The translations under genes were made by a program, and so were the position numbers. The notes beneath the pieces are model-generated. The model did not search any database. It saw only the letters and a program-made list of their open reading frames with translations, and was not told where the DNA came from. Shown here in pieces: positions 52,383-60,818 of a stretch of DNA of 64,000 nucleotides. Where the stretch lies: assembly GCA_034007295.1 (NCBI GenBank), contig JAVERC010000002.1, positions 62,001 to 126,000 on the forward strand, given 5' to 3'. Source of the DNA: JACKCP01 sp034007295. GTDB lineage: Bacteria; Desulfobacterota; Desulfobacteria; Desulfobacterales; JACKCP01. How positions within the stretch are numbered: position 1 is the first letter of the stretch; every line of letters begins with the position of its first letter.

Positions 52383-52592
52383 CTATTTTCTAAAACTTCT
52401 GCGTTTTGAATCCGCAATGCGCTGACGGCGTCTTGCTTCACGCATTTTACGTCTTTTAAGCTCGTTTGGCTTTTCATAATATTTTTTAAGACGAAGACGC
52501 TTGAAAAGTCCGTCATTCTGGATTTTTTTCTTAAGTACTTTAAGAGCTTTTTCCAGATCTTCATCATGAACTTTAACTTCGATATCCTTCAA
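52383..52592 (-). CDS. rpsU: 30S ribosomal protein S21
   Basis: 69 residues from TTG 52592, the usual bS21 length (KDIEVKVHDEDLEKAL to an Arg-rich helix RRKMREARRRQRI). AAGGGG lies 8 bases before that TTG. An upstream GTG (52601) would add three residues but touches the ribosome site. Codon use and G+C are raised as for a highly expressed gene. Confidence 0.93.
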   Translation of the reverse strand: MKDIEVKVHDEDLEKALKVLKKKIQNDGLFKRLRLKKYYEKPNELKRRKMREARRRQRIADSKRRSFRK

Positions 52593-52664
52593 GTAAATCA
52601 CCCCTTTGCATAGATTTTTTTAAACTTTATAGGTGTACTACAAGGATTAATATTTTGCAATAAA

Positions 52665-52687
52665 AAACCGCAGATAATCTGCGGTTT
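52665..52687 (-). terminator. Rho-independent terminator of adk
   Basis: Perfect 10-bp stem AAACCGCAGA/TCTGCGGTTT (52665-52674 with 52678-52687), three-base loop, T-rich on the minus strand side. Confidence 0.88.
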
Positions 52688-52696
52688 GATTTTAAA

Positions 52697-53371
52697 TTAG
52701 TCAAGAGCTTTCATAAGAGCTTCTTTAACTGTATTTATAGGTGCATCGCCTTCAAGAACTATATATTTTGTTTCACCTTTATCAGCAAGAGCCTTGAAGT
52801 AGTATGCTGATGCAAGAGTACCGTTTGTTTCATCATAGTAAATATCATGACGCTTGTTTATTGCTGCTTCATCCTGGTCGTCTGCACGAGTTGAAAGTGC
52901 ACCGCCACAAACTCTGCACTTGTCGCCGTCAGGTTTGATAGCATCTATATTAACATTGTTTGGGTGTCCGTTGTCATTTTCACAAAGTCTTCTGCCCATG
53001 ATTCTTCCCTTGGCAATTTCTCTGTCAAGCTTGATTTCTACAACATAGTCAAGCTTCATGCCGGCAGCCTTAAGTGCTTCATCAAGTTTTTCTGCCTGTA
53101 CTTTGTTTCTTGGGAAGCCGTCTAGAAGCCATCCGCCTGCATTTTCAGGTTTTTTAAGTGTATCAAGGATCATTGGGATGGTAATTTCATCAGGAACAAG
53201 ATCGCCTTTGTCTATAAATGCTTTGGCTTTTTTACCAAGCTCGGTTCCGCCTTTGATGTTTTCACGGAAAATACCGCCTGATTCAATGTGGGAAACATTG
53301 TATTTGCCTTTAATAAGTGATGCCTGAGTTCCTTTTCCACCGCCGTTTGGTGCAAAAATAAGGATGTTCAT
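52697..53371 (-). CDS. adk: Adenylate kinase, metal-binding sulfate-reducer type
   Basis: 224 residues. P-loop FAPNGGGKGTQ (about 6-16; first Gly of the usual motif is Ala). LDGFPRNKVQAEKL (about 85-98). The LID domain carries Cys, His, Cys and Cys (GRRLCEND, GHPNN, CRVC), the set known to bind zinc, cobalt or iron in Desulfovibrio adenylate kinases. Codon use is enriched in GC-ending codons (GGC, AAG, ATC), pointing to high expression, fitting the AMP recycling that sulfate activation needs. Candidate -35 TTGACA at 53548-53543. Confidence 0.95.
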   Translation of the reverse strand: MNILIFAPNGGGKGTQASLIKGKYNVSHIESGGIFRENIKGGTELGKKAKAFIDKGDLVPDEITIPMILDTLKKPENAGGWLLDGFPRNKVQAEKLDEALKAAGMKLDYVVEIKLDREIAKGRIMGRRLCENDNGHPNNVNIDAIKPDGDKCRVCGGALSTRADDQDEAAINKRHDIYYDETNGTLASAYYFKALADKGETKYIVLEGDAPINTVKEALMKALD

Positions 53372-53728
53372 AATTTCTCCTTTTTTTAAAAAAATAATAA
53401 TGTTTTATACTTAATTAAGTTAAATATTAAATTCAGCCTTTTTCAGGCAGTTTTTTTAAATCAAAAAGTTTTTAAGTCTAAGTTTAAAAATCAAATTTTT
53501 AGCACTTATTTAAAAAAATTAACTAATAAGATAAGTTTTTTTTGTCAAGCAAGATTAAACTTGTCACATATATTAGTTTTTTTATTTATTGTAAATGGCT
53601 TAATTTCTAATTGATGGTTTTTTAATATGATAAATAAATTAAAATTTTTAAAAAAAAATCTTGCAATGAATTGAGATTATAGTATTAAAACTTTTGATAA
53701 ATTTATATGCTGCATCAGGGAGGAAAAT
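53372..53728. other. 357-bp AT-rich gene-free region between adk and coaE
   Basis: Divergent promoter region. On the minus strand TTGACA (53548-53543) with a poor -10 around 53525-53520 could drive adk. For coaE no promoter stands out. No repeat or RNA is recognised here. Confidence 0.5.
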
Positions 53729-54319
53729 TTGGTTCGCATAGGATTGACAGGCGGGCCTGGCAGCGGAAAATCTACTGTTGCTAAAATTTTTAAAAGGCAG
53801 AATACAGCATTTTCAGATCTAGATCACCTTTCTAGAATTGCAGTGGAACCGGGGCGGCCTGCATTTAATAAAATAGTTGAATATTTTGGAAAATCTGCAG
53901 TTAATGATTCAGGTGATCTTGACAGGGCTTTTTTAAGAGACAGACTTATAAAAAATCCAGGGGACAAAAAGGTTTTAGAAGAAGTAATTCATCCTGAGGT
54001 ATTTAGGCTCCTTGCACTTGAAGAAGAAAACTATCTTAAGGCTGGAGAAAAAATTTTTTGCGTTGAAGCACCCTTGCTTTTTGAAGCTGGAATGGAAGAT
54101 TATTTTGACTATATAGTGACTGTTTACTGTTCAAAGGATTTACAGATAAAAAGAGTTATAGAACGGGATGGTCAGTCATATGAAAGTGCAAAAGGTCTAG
54201 TTGATTCTCAGATCTCTCTTGACAAAAAAGCTCATAATTCTGATTTTGTAATTTATAATGAAAACGGTATTGATGGGCTTGAAAAACAAGTGTTGGAAAT
54301 TCTGAAACAATTGAATTAA
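53729..54319 (+). CDS. coaE: Dephospho-CoA kinase
   Basis: 196 residues from TTG 53729, with GGGAGG 5 bases before it. P-loop GLTGGPGSGKSTVAK (about 5-19), LDHLSR, HPEVFR, EAPLLFEAG. It adds the 3'-phosphate in the last step of CoA synthesis. A promoter for the next gene begins 5 bases after its stop. Confidence 0.95.
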   Translation: MVRIGLTGGPGSGKSTVAKIFKRQNTAFSDLDHLSRIAVEPGRPAFNKIVEYFGKSAVNDSGDLDRAFLRDRLIKNPGDKKVLEEVIHPEVFRLLALEEENYLKAGEKIFCVEAPLLFEAGMEDYFDYIVTVYCSKDLQIKRVIERDGQSYESAKGLVDSQISLDKKAHNSDFVIYNENGIDGLEKQVLEILKQLN

Positions 54320-54323
54320 ACCC

Positions 54324-54352
54324 TTGACTTTGCTTGGTAAATAATTTAGCTT
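54324..54352 (+). promoter_or_regulatory. Candidate sigma-70 promoter for rho
   Basis: TTGACT (54324-54329), 17-base spacer, TAGCTT (54347-54352). It leaves a 5' leader of about 150 bases before the rho start, in which rho autoregulation often takes place. Confidence 0.4.
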
Positions 54353-54510
54353 AGGCAAATAACCTGCCGTCATGTTTGTAAAAACAAAATAAGGTTCTTC
54401 CTGAAAATAAATTCATCATAAATATAATGGCATAAATCAATTAGTTTTGTTGGAATCAATCCGTAATAATTTATTTAAAAATTACTTTATTAATCTTATT
54501 AGGTGGTTAA

Positions 54511-55815
54511 ATGAAATCTACTAGAACCAGCGGGCAAAAAAAACAGTCTTTGAAAACTTTAGACTCGGTAAATTTAACATCTCTTAAAAGGATGTCAGTC
54601 CCGGATCTTGCTTCTTTAGCTAAAAGCTATGGAATAGACTGTCCTGCAGGAATGCTGAAGCAGGAGCTTATTTTTGCACTTCTCCAGCATCATATTGACA
54701 AAAACGGAGCAATATACGGAGAAGGTACGCTTGAAGTTCTTCCAGATGGCTTTGGTTTTTTAAGAGCTCCTGACTATAATTATCTTCCAGGGCCGGATGA
54801 TATTTATGTTTCTCCTTCTCAGATTCGAAAATTCAATCTTAGAACCGGAGATACAGTCTCAGGGCAGATAAGACAGCCAAAGGACACTGAAAGATATTTT
54901 GCACTTTTAAAAGTAGAAGCAATTAATTACGAAGATCCAAATATCGCCAGAGAAAAAACCCTTTTTGACAACCTGACTCCTCTTTATCCAGATCTGAAAA
55001 TTCAGCTTGAATCAGCACCAGACAATTATTCAATGAGAATTATGGACCTTTTAGCCCCAATAGGATTTGGTCAGAGAGGTCTTATTGTATCGCCTCCAAG
55101 AGCTGGAAAAACAGTTCTTTTACAAAATATTGCAAACAGTATAATCGCACATCACAGTCATGTGATTCCCATGGTTCTTCTTATAGATGAAAGACCTGAG
55201 GAAGTAACTGATATGGCAAGGAATGTTAATGCTGAAGTAATAAGCTCTACCTTTGATGAACCTGCTGAACGTCACGTTCAGGTTGCTGAAATGGTTATTG
55301 AAAAAGCAAAAAGACTTGTTGAACATAAAAAAGATGTTGTTATTCTTCTTGATTCCATCACAAGACTTGCTAGAGCATACAACTCTGTGATACCACCAAG
55401 CGGAAAAGTTTTGTCAGGCGGTGTTGACTCCAATGCTCTTCACAGGCCAAAAAGATTTTTCGGTGCTGCAAGAAATGTAGAAGAAGGCGGTAGTCTCACA
55501 ATTATAGCAACAGCACTTATTGATACTGGCAGCAGAATGGACGAGGTTATTTTTGAAGAATTCAAGGGAACCGGCAATATGGAAATTGTTCTTGACAGAA
55601 AACTTGCTGACAGAAGGGTGTTCCCATCAATCGACATTAAGAAGTCGGGAACAAGAAAAGAGGACCTTCTACTTGACCAAAGTATTCTTAACAGGGTATG
55701 GATATTAAGAAAATTGCTGGCCAACTTAAATAGTGTTGACAGTATGGAATTTTTGATTGATAAAATGGGCGGAACTTCAAATAATGAAGATTTCCTTGAA
55801 TCAATGAACAACTAA
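54511..55815 (+). CDS. rho: Transcription termination factor Rho
   Basis: 434 residues. N-terminal helix domain (SVPDLASLAKSYGI), the cold-shock-like RNA-binding domain with GFGFLRAPDYNYLPGPDDIYVS, and the ATPase with IGFGQRGLIVSPPRAGKT (about 176-193), LIDERPEEVTDMAR and DSITRLARAYN. It is a hexameric RNA helicase. rpmE and prfA follow, as often. Confidence 0.98.
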   Translation: MKSTRTSGQKKQSLKTLDSVNLTSLKRMSVPDLASLAKSYGIDCPAGMLKQELIFALLQHHIDKNGAIYGEGTLEVLPDGFGFLRAPDYNYLPGPDDIYVSPSQIRKFNLRTGDTVSGQIRQPKDTERYFALLKVEAINYEDPNIAREKTLFDNLTPLYPDLKIQLESAPDNYSMRIMDLLAPIGFGQRGLIVSPPRAGKTVLLQNIANSIIAHHSHVIPMVLLIDERPEEVTDMARNVNAEVISSTFDEPAERHVQVAEMVIEKAKRLVEHKKDVVILLDSITRLARAYNSVIPPSGKVLSGGVDSNALHRPKRFFGAARNVEEGGSLTIIATALIDTGSRMDEVIFEEFKGTGNMEIVLDRKLADRRVFPSIDIKKSGTRKEDLLLDQSILNRVWILRKLLANLNSVDSMEFLIDKMGGTSNNEDFLESMNN

Positions 55816-55891
55816 TGATTTAATGGGAATTGTAGTTTTTTTGTTCAATTTTTAATTGAAAAATAAAATAATGTTATACAGGAGAAAGAAA

Positions 55892-56113
55892 ATGAAGCAG
55901 GGAATTCATCCTGAATATGGAAAAACAAAAATAACATGTGCCTGTGGCAATGTTTTGGAAGTAGGGTCTGCAAAAAAAGATATGAATGTGGAAATTTGTT
56001 CAAAATGTCATCCTTTTTTTACAGGAAAGCAGAAACTTGTTGATACTGAAGGCCGTGTTGATAGATTCAGAAAAAAATTCGGCGATTACAAGGACAAGCT
56101 TACAAAAAAATAA
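55892..56113 (+). CDS. rpmE: 50S ribosomal protein L31 (zinc type)
   Basis: 73 residues from ATG 55892, with AGGAGA 6 bases before it; an upstream open frame is not used. KQGIHPEYG, CACGN, and CSKCHPFFTGKQKLVDTEGRVDRF; four cysteines or Cys/His ligands kept, so the zinc form. A strong terminator follows. Confidence 0.95.
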   Translation: MKQGIHPEYGKTKITCACGNVLEVGSAKKDMNVEICSKCHPFFTGKQKLVDTEGRVDRFRKKFGDYKDKLTKK

Positions 56114-56133
56114 ATTTTTTTGTCAAACTTATG

Positions 56134-56177
56134 AAAAAGCGTTCTCTTTTTATTTTTAAAGAACGCTTTTTTTCTTT
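56134..56177 (+). terminator. Rho-independent terminator after rpmE
   Basis: Stem AAAAAGCGTTC/GAACGCTTTTT (56134-56144 with 56161-56171), then Ts. It lies only 19 bases ahead of the prfA start, so prfA needs readthrough or its own promoter. Confidence 0.85.
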
Positions 56178-56195
56178 TTTACGGATGTGTAAATT

Positions 56196-57263
56196 ATGTA
56201 CGAAAAACTTGAAGGCGTTCTTGATAGATTTGAGCAGCTTGAGCAGCTGCTAAGTGACCCAGATGTAATTAAGGACAGAGAAAACTATCAGAAATACATG
56301 AAAGAGCATGGTGAGCTTATTCTTCTTGTAGATAAATACAGGGAATATAAGGATATCAATGCTGAAATAGCTGAGCATAAAGAACTTACAAAGGATAAAG
56401 ATCCAGAAATAAGAGATCTTGCGTATGAAGAACTGCCAGATCTTGAGGAAGAAAAAGCAAAAATTTCAAAAGAACTTAAAATGCTTTTAATTCCAAAGGA
56501 TCCAAATGACTCAAAGGATATTATTCTTGAAATAAGGGCAGGAACTGGCGGGGATGAGGCAGGGCTTTTTGCAGCTGATCTTTTTAAGATGTACTCAAAG
56601 TATGCAGAATCTAAAAATATGAAAATTGAAATAATGGATGCCAGTTATTCCGGTGCCGGAGGTTTTAAGGAAGTAATTGCTCACATAAAAGGAAAAGACG
56701 CCTTCAGGATATTCAAATATGAAAGCGGAACTCACAGAGTTCAAAGAGTCCCTACAACTGAAACCCAGGGAAGAATTCATACATCTGCTGTTACAGTTGC
56801 AATTTTACCTGAAGCTGAAGATGTTGATGTTCATATTGATCCCACAGATTTGAGGATAGATTATTTCAGAGCAACAGGACCTGGCGGTCAGTCTGTTAAT
56901 ACAACAGATTCTGCTGTAAGAATAACCCATCTTCCTACAGGTGTTGTTGCAACCTGCCAGGATCAGAAATCTCAGCACAAGAATAAAGACAAGGCAATGA
57001 AAGTTTTAAAGGCAAGAATTCTTGATGCAATGATAACAGAGCAGAACCAAAAAAGATCCCAGGACAGGAAAGAACAGGTAGGTACAGGTGACAGAAGCGG
57101 AAGAATACGTACATATAACTATCCCCAGGGAAGAGTTACAGACCACAGAATAAATCTAACCCTTTATAAACTAGATCAGGTAATGGAAGGGGATGTTGAT
57201 CCGCTCACAGATGCACTTCTTGCTCATTATAATGCAAAGGCTTTGCAGGATGAGCAGCAATAA
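56196..57263 (+). CDS. prfA: Peptide chain release factor 1
   Basis: 355 residues. The class I release factor has RAGTGGDEAGLF (about 111-122), the stop-codon-reading RVQRVPTTETQGR (PxT motif, about 182-194), and GPGGQSVNTTDSAVR (GGQ, about 227-229). It reads UAA and UAG. Its end overlaps prmC by 14 bases. Confidence 0.97.
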   Translation: MYEKLEGVLDRFEQLEQLLSDPDVIKDRENYQKYMKEHGELILLVDKYREYKDINAEIAEHKELTKDKDPEIRDLAYEELPDLEEEKAKISKELKMLLIPKDPNDSKDIILEIRAGTGGDEAGLFAADLFKMYSKYAESKNMKIEIMDASYSGAGGFKEVIAHIKGKDAFRIFKYESGTHRVQRVPTTETQGRIHTSAVTVAILPEAEDVDVHIDPTDLRIDYFRATGPGGQSVNTTDSAVRITHLPTGVVATCQDQKSQHKNKDKAMKVLKARILDAMITEQNQKRSQDRKEQVGTGDRSGRIRTYNYPQGRVTDHRINLTLYKLDQVMEGDVDPLTDALLAHYNAKALQDEQQ

Positions 57264-58146
57264 TAATGATAGTTCATCGGATAACTGGACAATTTCAAAA
57301 ATTTTAAGCTGGACTGAATCTTACTTTAAATCGAAAAACATAGAATCTCCAAGGCTTGGGGCAGAACTTTTGTTATGCAGTGTTTTAAAGTGCTCAAGAA
57401 TCAGTCTTTATACAAATTTTGACAAGCCTCTTTTGAAAAATGAACTTGAAATTTTTAAATCATTTATTAAAAGAAGAGTCGATTTTGAGCCGGTTTCTTA
57501 TATTACTAATGAAAAATCTTTTTTTGATTTGGATTTTTATGTAAATTCAAATGTTTTGATCCCTCGTCCTGATACAGAAAAACTTATTGAAGTTGTGATT
57601 GAGCTGTTTTCTGACAGAAAAGAAGATAAACTCAAAATACTTGAGTTGGGGACTGGAAGCGGTATAATATCCGTTTGTCTTGCAAATTATTTTAAAAAAG
57701 CTTTTTTTGCTTCAGTAGATATTTCCATGGATGCATTAAGAACAGCAGAATTTAATGCAGAAAAAAATAATGTTTTATCAAACATTTCTTTTATTAATTC
57801 AAGCTGGTTTTCAGGAATAAAGGAAAATAATTTTTTTGATCTGATTGTTTCAAATCCTCCCTATATTAAAACTTCAGATATTGATCTTCTTCAGATAGAA
57901 ATCAAAAAATATGAGCCTGTTTTAGCTCTTGACGGTGGAGAGGATGGGCTTTTCTGCATTCATGAAATAATAAAAAAAGCTGATAAGTTTTTAAAAAATA
58001 ACGGATTTTTAATATTTGAAGCAGGATTTGACCAAAAAGAAGAAATAGAAAATCTGACAAGTAAAAATAAAAATTTATCGTTTATAGATATGATTAAAGA
58101 TTATGGAAACAGGGACAGAGTGGCAGTTATTAAAAAATTTTATTAA
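57250..58146 (+). CDS. prmC: Release factor glutamine methyltransferase PrmC
   Basis: About 298 residues from ATG 57250 inside the prfA end (upstream in-frame codons give prfA antiframe sequence). N-terminal helical domain (SPRLGAELLL), SAM motif ILELGTGSGIIS (about 125-136), and catalytic NPPY in VSNPPYIK (about 200). It methylates the Gln of GGQ in RF1/RF2, fitting the prfA neighbour. A hairpin repeat begins one base after its stop. Confidence 0.95.
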   Translation: MSSNNNDSSSDNWTISKILSWTESYFKSKNIESPRLGAELLLCSVLKCSRISLYTNFDKPLLKNELEIFKSFIKRRVDFEPVSYITNEKSFFDLDFYVNSNVLIPRPDTEKLIEVVIELFSDRKEDKLKILELGTGSGIISVCLANYFKKAFFASVDISMDALRTAEFNAEKNNVLSNISFINSSWFSGIKENNFFDLIVSNPPYIKTSDIDLLQIEIKKYEPVLALDGGEDGLFCIHEIIKKADKFLKNNGFLIFEAGFDQKEEIENLTSKNKNLSFIDMIKDYGNRDRVAVIKKFY

Positions 58147-58147
58147 G

Positions 58148-58291
58148 TAGTTGCTGAACGAAAACGGCCTTTTTTGTCCATTTTTAAGTTAGATTCAAAA
58201 TTTAATTCTCAAAATGCTCAATGTATCCTAAAGGTTAAATTTTTCATCTTCCTTGAACTGAACAAAAAATTTTGTTTTCAGCTAATTGCTA
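58148..58291 (-). mobile_element. Hairpin MITE, full length (144 bp)
   Basis: TAGTTGCTGAACGAAAACGGCC to TTTTCAGCTAATTGCTA, central blocks intact, TA at both edges. Inserted one base after the prmC stop. Confidence 0.9.
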
Positions 58292-58398
58292 AGTAAAATA
58301 ATGATTTTTTATTTAAAAAAATATTCTGGATATAGATTTTGAGTTTAGTCTGGAATAAATAAAAAAAGAAAGTTTTTGTTTTACGGTAACTTAGTCTC

Positions 58399-58427
58399 TT
58401 GAAATTGAATACAATATTTGTTATTAA
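58399..58427 (+). promoter_or_regulatory. Candidate promoter for the rpsB operon
   Basis: TTGAAA (58399-58404), 17-base spacer, TATTAA (58422-58427). Confidence 0.4.
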
Positions 58428-58458
58428 AAGCTGTTTTACATAAAGCACGCATTTTGAT

Positions 58459-58492
58459 TTTTATCCCCGGTGCCTTAAAGGTTGGGATAAAA
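58459..58492 (+). promoter_or_regulatory. Hairpin in the rpsB leader
   Basis: TTTTATCCC/GGGATAAAA (58459-58467 with 58484-58492) encloses a smaller CCTT/AAGG. It lies about 43 bases before the rpsB ATG and 32 bases after the candidate promoter, so it would be in the mRNA leader. It may be a site for S2 autoregulation; the structure is not one I recognise. It is GC-richer than the surrounding DNA. Confidence 0.45.
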
Positions 58493-58534
58493 GGCGAAAG
58501 ATGCGGATGAATAACCAAACTAAGGAGAAAAAAT

Positions 58535-59371
58535 ATGGCTTACGTATCAATGAAAGACCTTCTTGAAGCAGGTGTCCATTTTGGACATCAGACCAGACGC
58601 TGGAATCCTAAAATGAAACCTTATATATTTGGTGCAAGAAACGGAATATATATAGTTGATCTTCAGCAGACATTAGATATGTTCAAAAAAGCATACGACT
58701 TTATTGAAGAAGTTTGTGAAGCTGGAGAAACTGTTTTGTTTGTAGGAACAAAAAGACAGGCAAGGGATGTGATTTACGAAGAAGCAAACCGTTGTGAAAT
58801 GTTTTATGTTCAAAACAGATGGCTTGGCGGAATGCTTACAAATTTCAAGACAATAAGAAACAGTGTTGAAAGGCTTAAGTATCTTCATGAAATTGAAAAT
58901 GACGGAAGAATTGAGCTTTTCCCAAATAAAGAAAAAATTCAGCTTCATAAGGAAAGAGTAAAGCTTGATGCAAACATAGGCGGTATCCAGAATATGAAGT
59001 CTCTTCCTGGTGCTCTTTTTATAGTTGATCCAAAAAATGAAGCAATTGCAATTAAGGAAGCAAAAAAACTCCATATACCAGTTATTGCTCTTGTTGATAC
59101 AAATTGCGATCCAGATGATATTGATTTTGTAATCCCAGGAAACGACGATGCAATCCGTTCTATTTCACTGATTACTTCTCGAATTGCAGATGCATGTATA
59201 GAAGGCAGAAGAAGATATGAAGAAAGAGCTCAGTCTGAATCTGATAAAGCTTCGGATGAAAAGCCTGAAAAAACTGCTGATCTTAAACCTGGAGAAAGAA
59301 AAGTTATTTCTGATGGAGAAGGTGGCCCTGTAGTTGAAGTTGTTAAAAAGAAAACTTCTGTTGAAGAATAA
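58535..59371 (+). CDS. rpsB: 30S ribosomal protein S2
   Basis: 278 residues. VSMKDLLEAGVHFGHQTRRWNPKM, NRWLGGMLTNFKT, PGALFIVDP and IPVIALVDTNCDPD are typical. The tail beyond about 235 is a charged extension (Lys/Glu-rich, DLKPGERK, VVEVVKKK), longer than the 240 residues of E. coli S2. AAGGAG precedes the ATG. Confidence 0.98.
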   Translation: MAYVSMKDLLEAGVHFGHQTRRWNPKMKPYIFGARNGIYIVDLQQTLDMFKKAYDFIEEVCEAGETVLFVGTKRQARDVIYEEANRCEMFYVQNRWLGGMLTNFKTIRNSVERLKYLHEIENDGRIELFPNKEKIQLHKERVKLDANIGGIQNMKSLPGALFIVDPKNEAIAIKEAKKLHIPVIALVDTNCDPDDIDFVIPGNDDAIRSISLITSRIADACIEGRRRYEERAQSESDKASDEKPEKTADLKPGERKVISDGEGGPVVEVVKKKTSVEE

Positions 59372-59390
59372 TTAAATTTAAAAATTTTAA

Positions 59391-59438
59391 AAAACTGAAC
59401 TGTGATTGATTTGGTCTAAATCCTAGTTCAGTTTTATA
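59391..59438 (+). terminator. Attenuator-like terminator between rpsB and tsf
   Basis: Perfect 11-bp stem AAAACTGAACT/AGTTCAGTTTT (59391-59401 with 59425-59435), long 23-base loop. Partial termination would set the rpsB to tsf ratio. Confidence 0.7.
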
Positions 59439-59485
59439 ATTGTATATTTTTATAAAGATTAAATATAATTCAAGGAGAGTTTGAA

Positions 59486-60082
59486 ATGGCAGACATTAGT
59501 GCTCAGATGGTTAAAGAGCTTCGTGATAAAAGCGGTGCAGGTATAATGGACTGCAAGCAGGCACTTAAAGAGTGTGGTGGTGATATTGAAAAATCAATAG
59601 ATTTTCTAAGAAAAAAAGGACTTGCAACAGCTCAGAAAAAAGCTGGAAGAGATGCTTCTGAAGGAAGAATTGAAGCTTACATTCACATGGGCGGCAAAAT
59701 TGGTGTTATTGTTGAAGTGAATTGTGAAACTGACTTTGTTGCAAAAAATGACGACTTTGTTGAATTTTGTAAAAATCTTGCAATGCACATTGCTGCTACA
59801 GCTCCTGGTGCAATAGTTCCGGACGATCTTCCAAAAGATGCATGCGACAGGGAAAGAAAAGTATATGAAGATCAGGTAAGAGAAATGGGTAAACCTGAAA
59901 ACATGATCTCAAAAATTGTAGATGGAAAAATGGAAAAATTTTACAAAGACTCATGCCTTCTTACCCAGCCATATGTTAAAGATCCAAAGCTTTCAGTACA
60001 GGATGTAATTAATGAGCTTGTTGCTAAAGTAGGCGAAAATATAGTTGTTAAAAGATTCTCCAGATTCCAGATTGGAGGTTGA
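59486..60082 (+). CDS. tsf: Elongation factor Ts
   Basis: 198 residues, the short form (E. coli has 283). The N-terminal UBA-like domain with VKELRDKSGAGIMDCKQAL, then EGRIEAYIHMGGKIGVIVEVNCETDFVAKND and the final AKVGENIVVKRFSRFQ. It exchanges nucleotide on EF-Tu. AGGAGAG lies before the ATG. Confidence 0.97.
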   Translation: MADISAQMVKELRDKSGAGIMDCKQALKECGGDIEKSIDFLRKKGLATAQKKAGRDASEGRIEAYIHMGGKIGVIVEVNCETDFVAKNDDFVEFCKNLAMHIAATAPGAIVPDDLPKDACDRERKVYEDQVREMGKPENMISKIVDGKMEKFYKDSCLLTQPYVKDPKLSVQDVINELVAKVGENIVVKRFSRFQIGG

Positions 60083-60085
60083 TAA

Positions 60086-60814
60086 TTGTCTGAGCCCAAA
60101 TTTGGAAGAGTTCTTCTCAAATTAAGCGGTGAGGCACTTATGGGTGACAAGGGCTATGGTTTATGCCCTGACACCCTTAAATATGTAGCTTCCGAGCTTG
60201 AAGAACTTTACAACAAAAATGTTGAAGTTGCAGTAGTTGTAGGCGGAGGAAACATATTCAGAGGTGTTGCAGCAGGAACTTATGGAATGGACAGGGCACC
60301 AGCTGACCATATAGGAATGCTTGCGACTGTAATGAACAGTCTTGCATTGCAAAATGCCCTTGAAAAAAGAGGCGTTCCAACAAGGGTTCAGAGTGCTATT
60401 TCCATGGATGAAGTTGCAGAACCTTATATATTGAGGCGAGCTGTAAGGCATCTTGAAAAGAAAAGAATAGTAATTTTCGGTGCTGGAACAGGAAGCCCTT
60501 ATTTCACAACAGATACGGCAGCAGTGTTGAGAGCTCACGAAATACATGCCGAGATTCTTTTAAAAGCAACAAAAGTTGACGGGGTTTACGATAAAGACCC
60601 AGAAAAAAATCCAGATGCTGTTCTATATAAAAATCTTACATATATGGAAGTACTTGAAAAACAGCTTAGAGTTATGGATATGACTGCCATTTCACTTGCC
60701 ATGGATCATGAACTTCCTCTGTGTGTTTTTAATCTGAGACAAAAAGGTGCAATCGACAGTATTATTTTAGGAACTCAGGTCGGCACCATCATAAGAAATA
60801 ACAGTAAAGGGTAA
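60086..60814 (+). CDS. pyrH: Uridylate kinase
   Basis: 242 residues from TTG 60086, with GGAGG before it. RVLLKLSGEALMG, VVGGGNIFRG, DRAPADHIGMLATVMN, GTGSPYFTTDTAAVLRA and the KVDGVYDKDP motif of the bacterial (amino-acid-kinase fold) UMP kinase. 3 bases behind tsf. Confidence 0.97.
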   Translation: MSEPKFGRVLLKLSGEALMGDKGYGLCPDTLKYVASELEELYNKNVEVAVVVGGGNIFRGVAAGTYGMDRAPADHIGMLATVMNSLALQNALEKRGVPTRVQSAISMDEVAEPYILRRAVRHLEKKRIVIFGAGTGSPYFTTDTAAVLRAHEIHAEILLKATKVDGVYDKDPEKNPDAVLYKNLTYMEVLEKQLRVMDMTAISLAMDHELPLCVFNLRQKGAIDSIILGTQVGTIIRNNSKG

Positions 60815-60818
60815 GATT

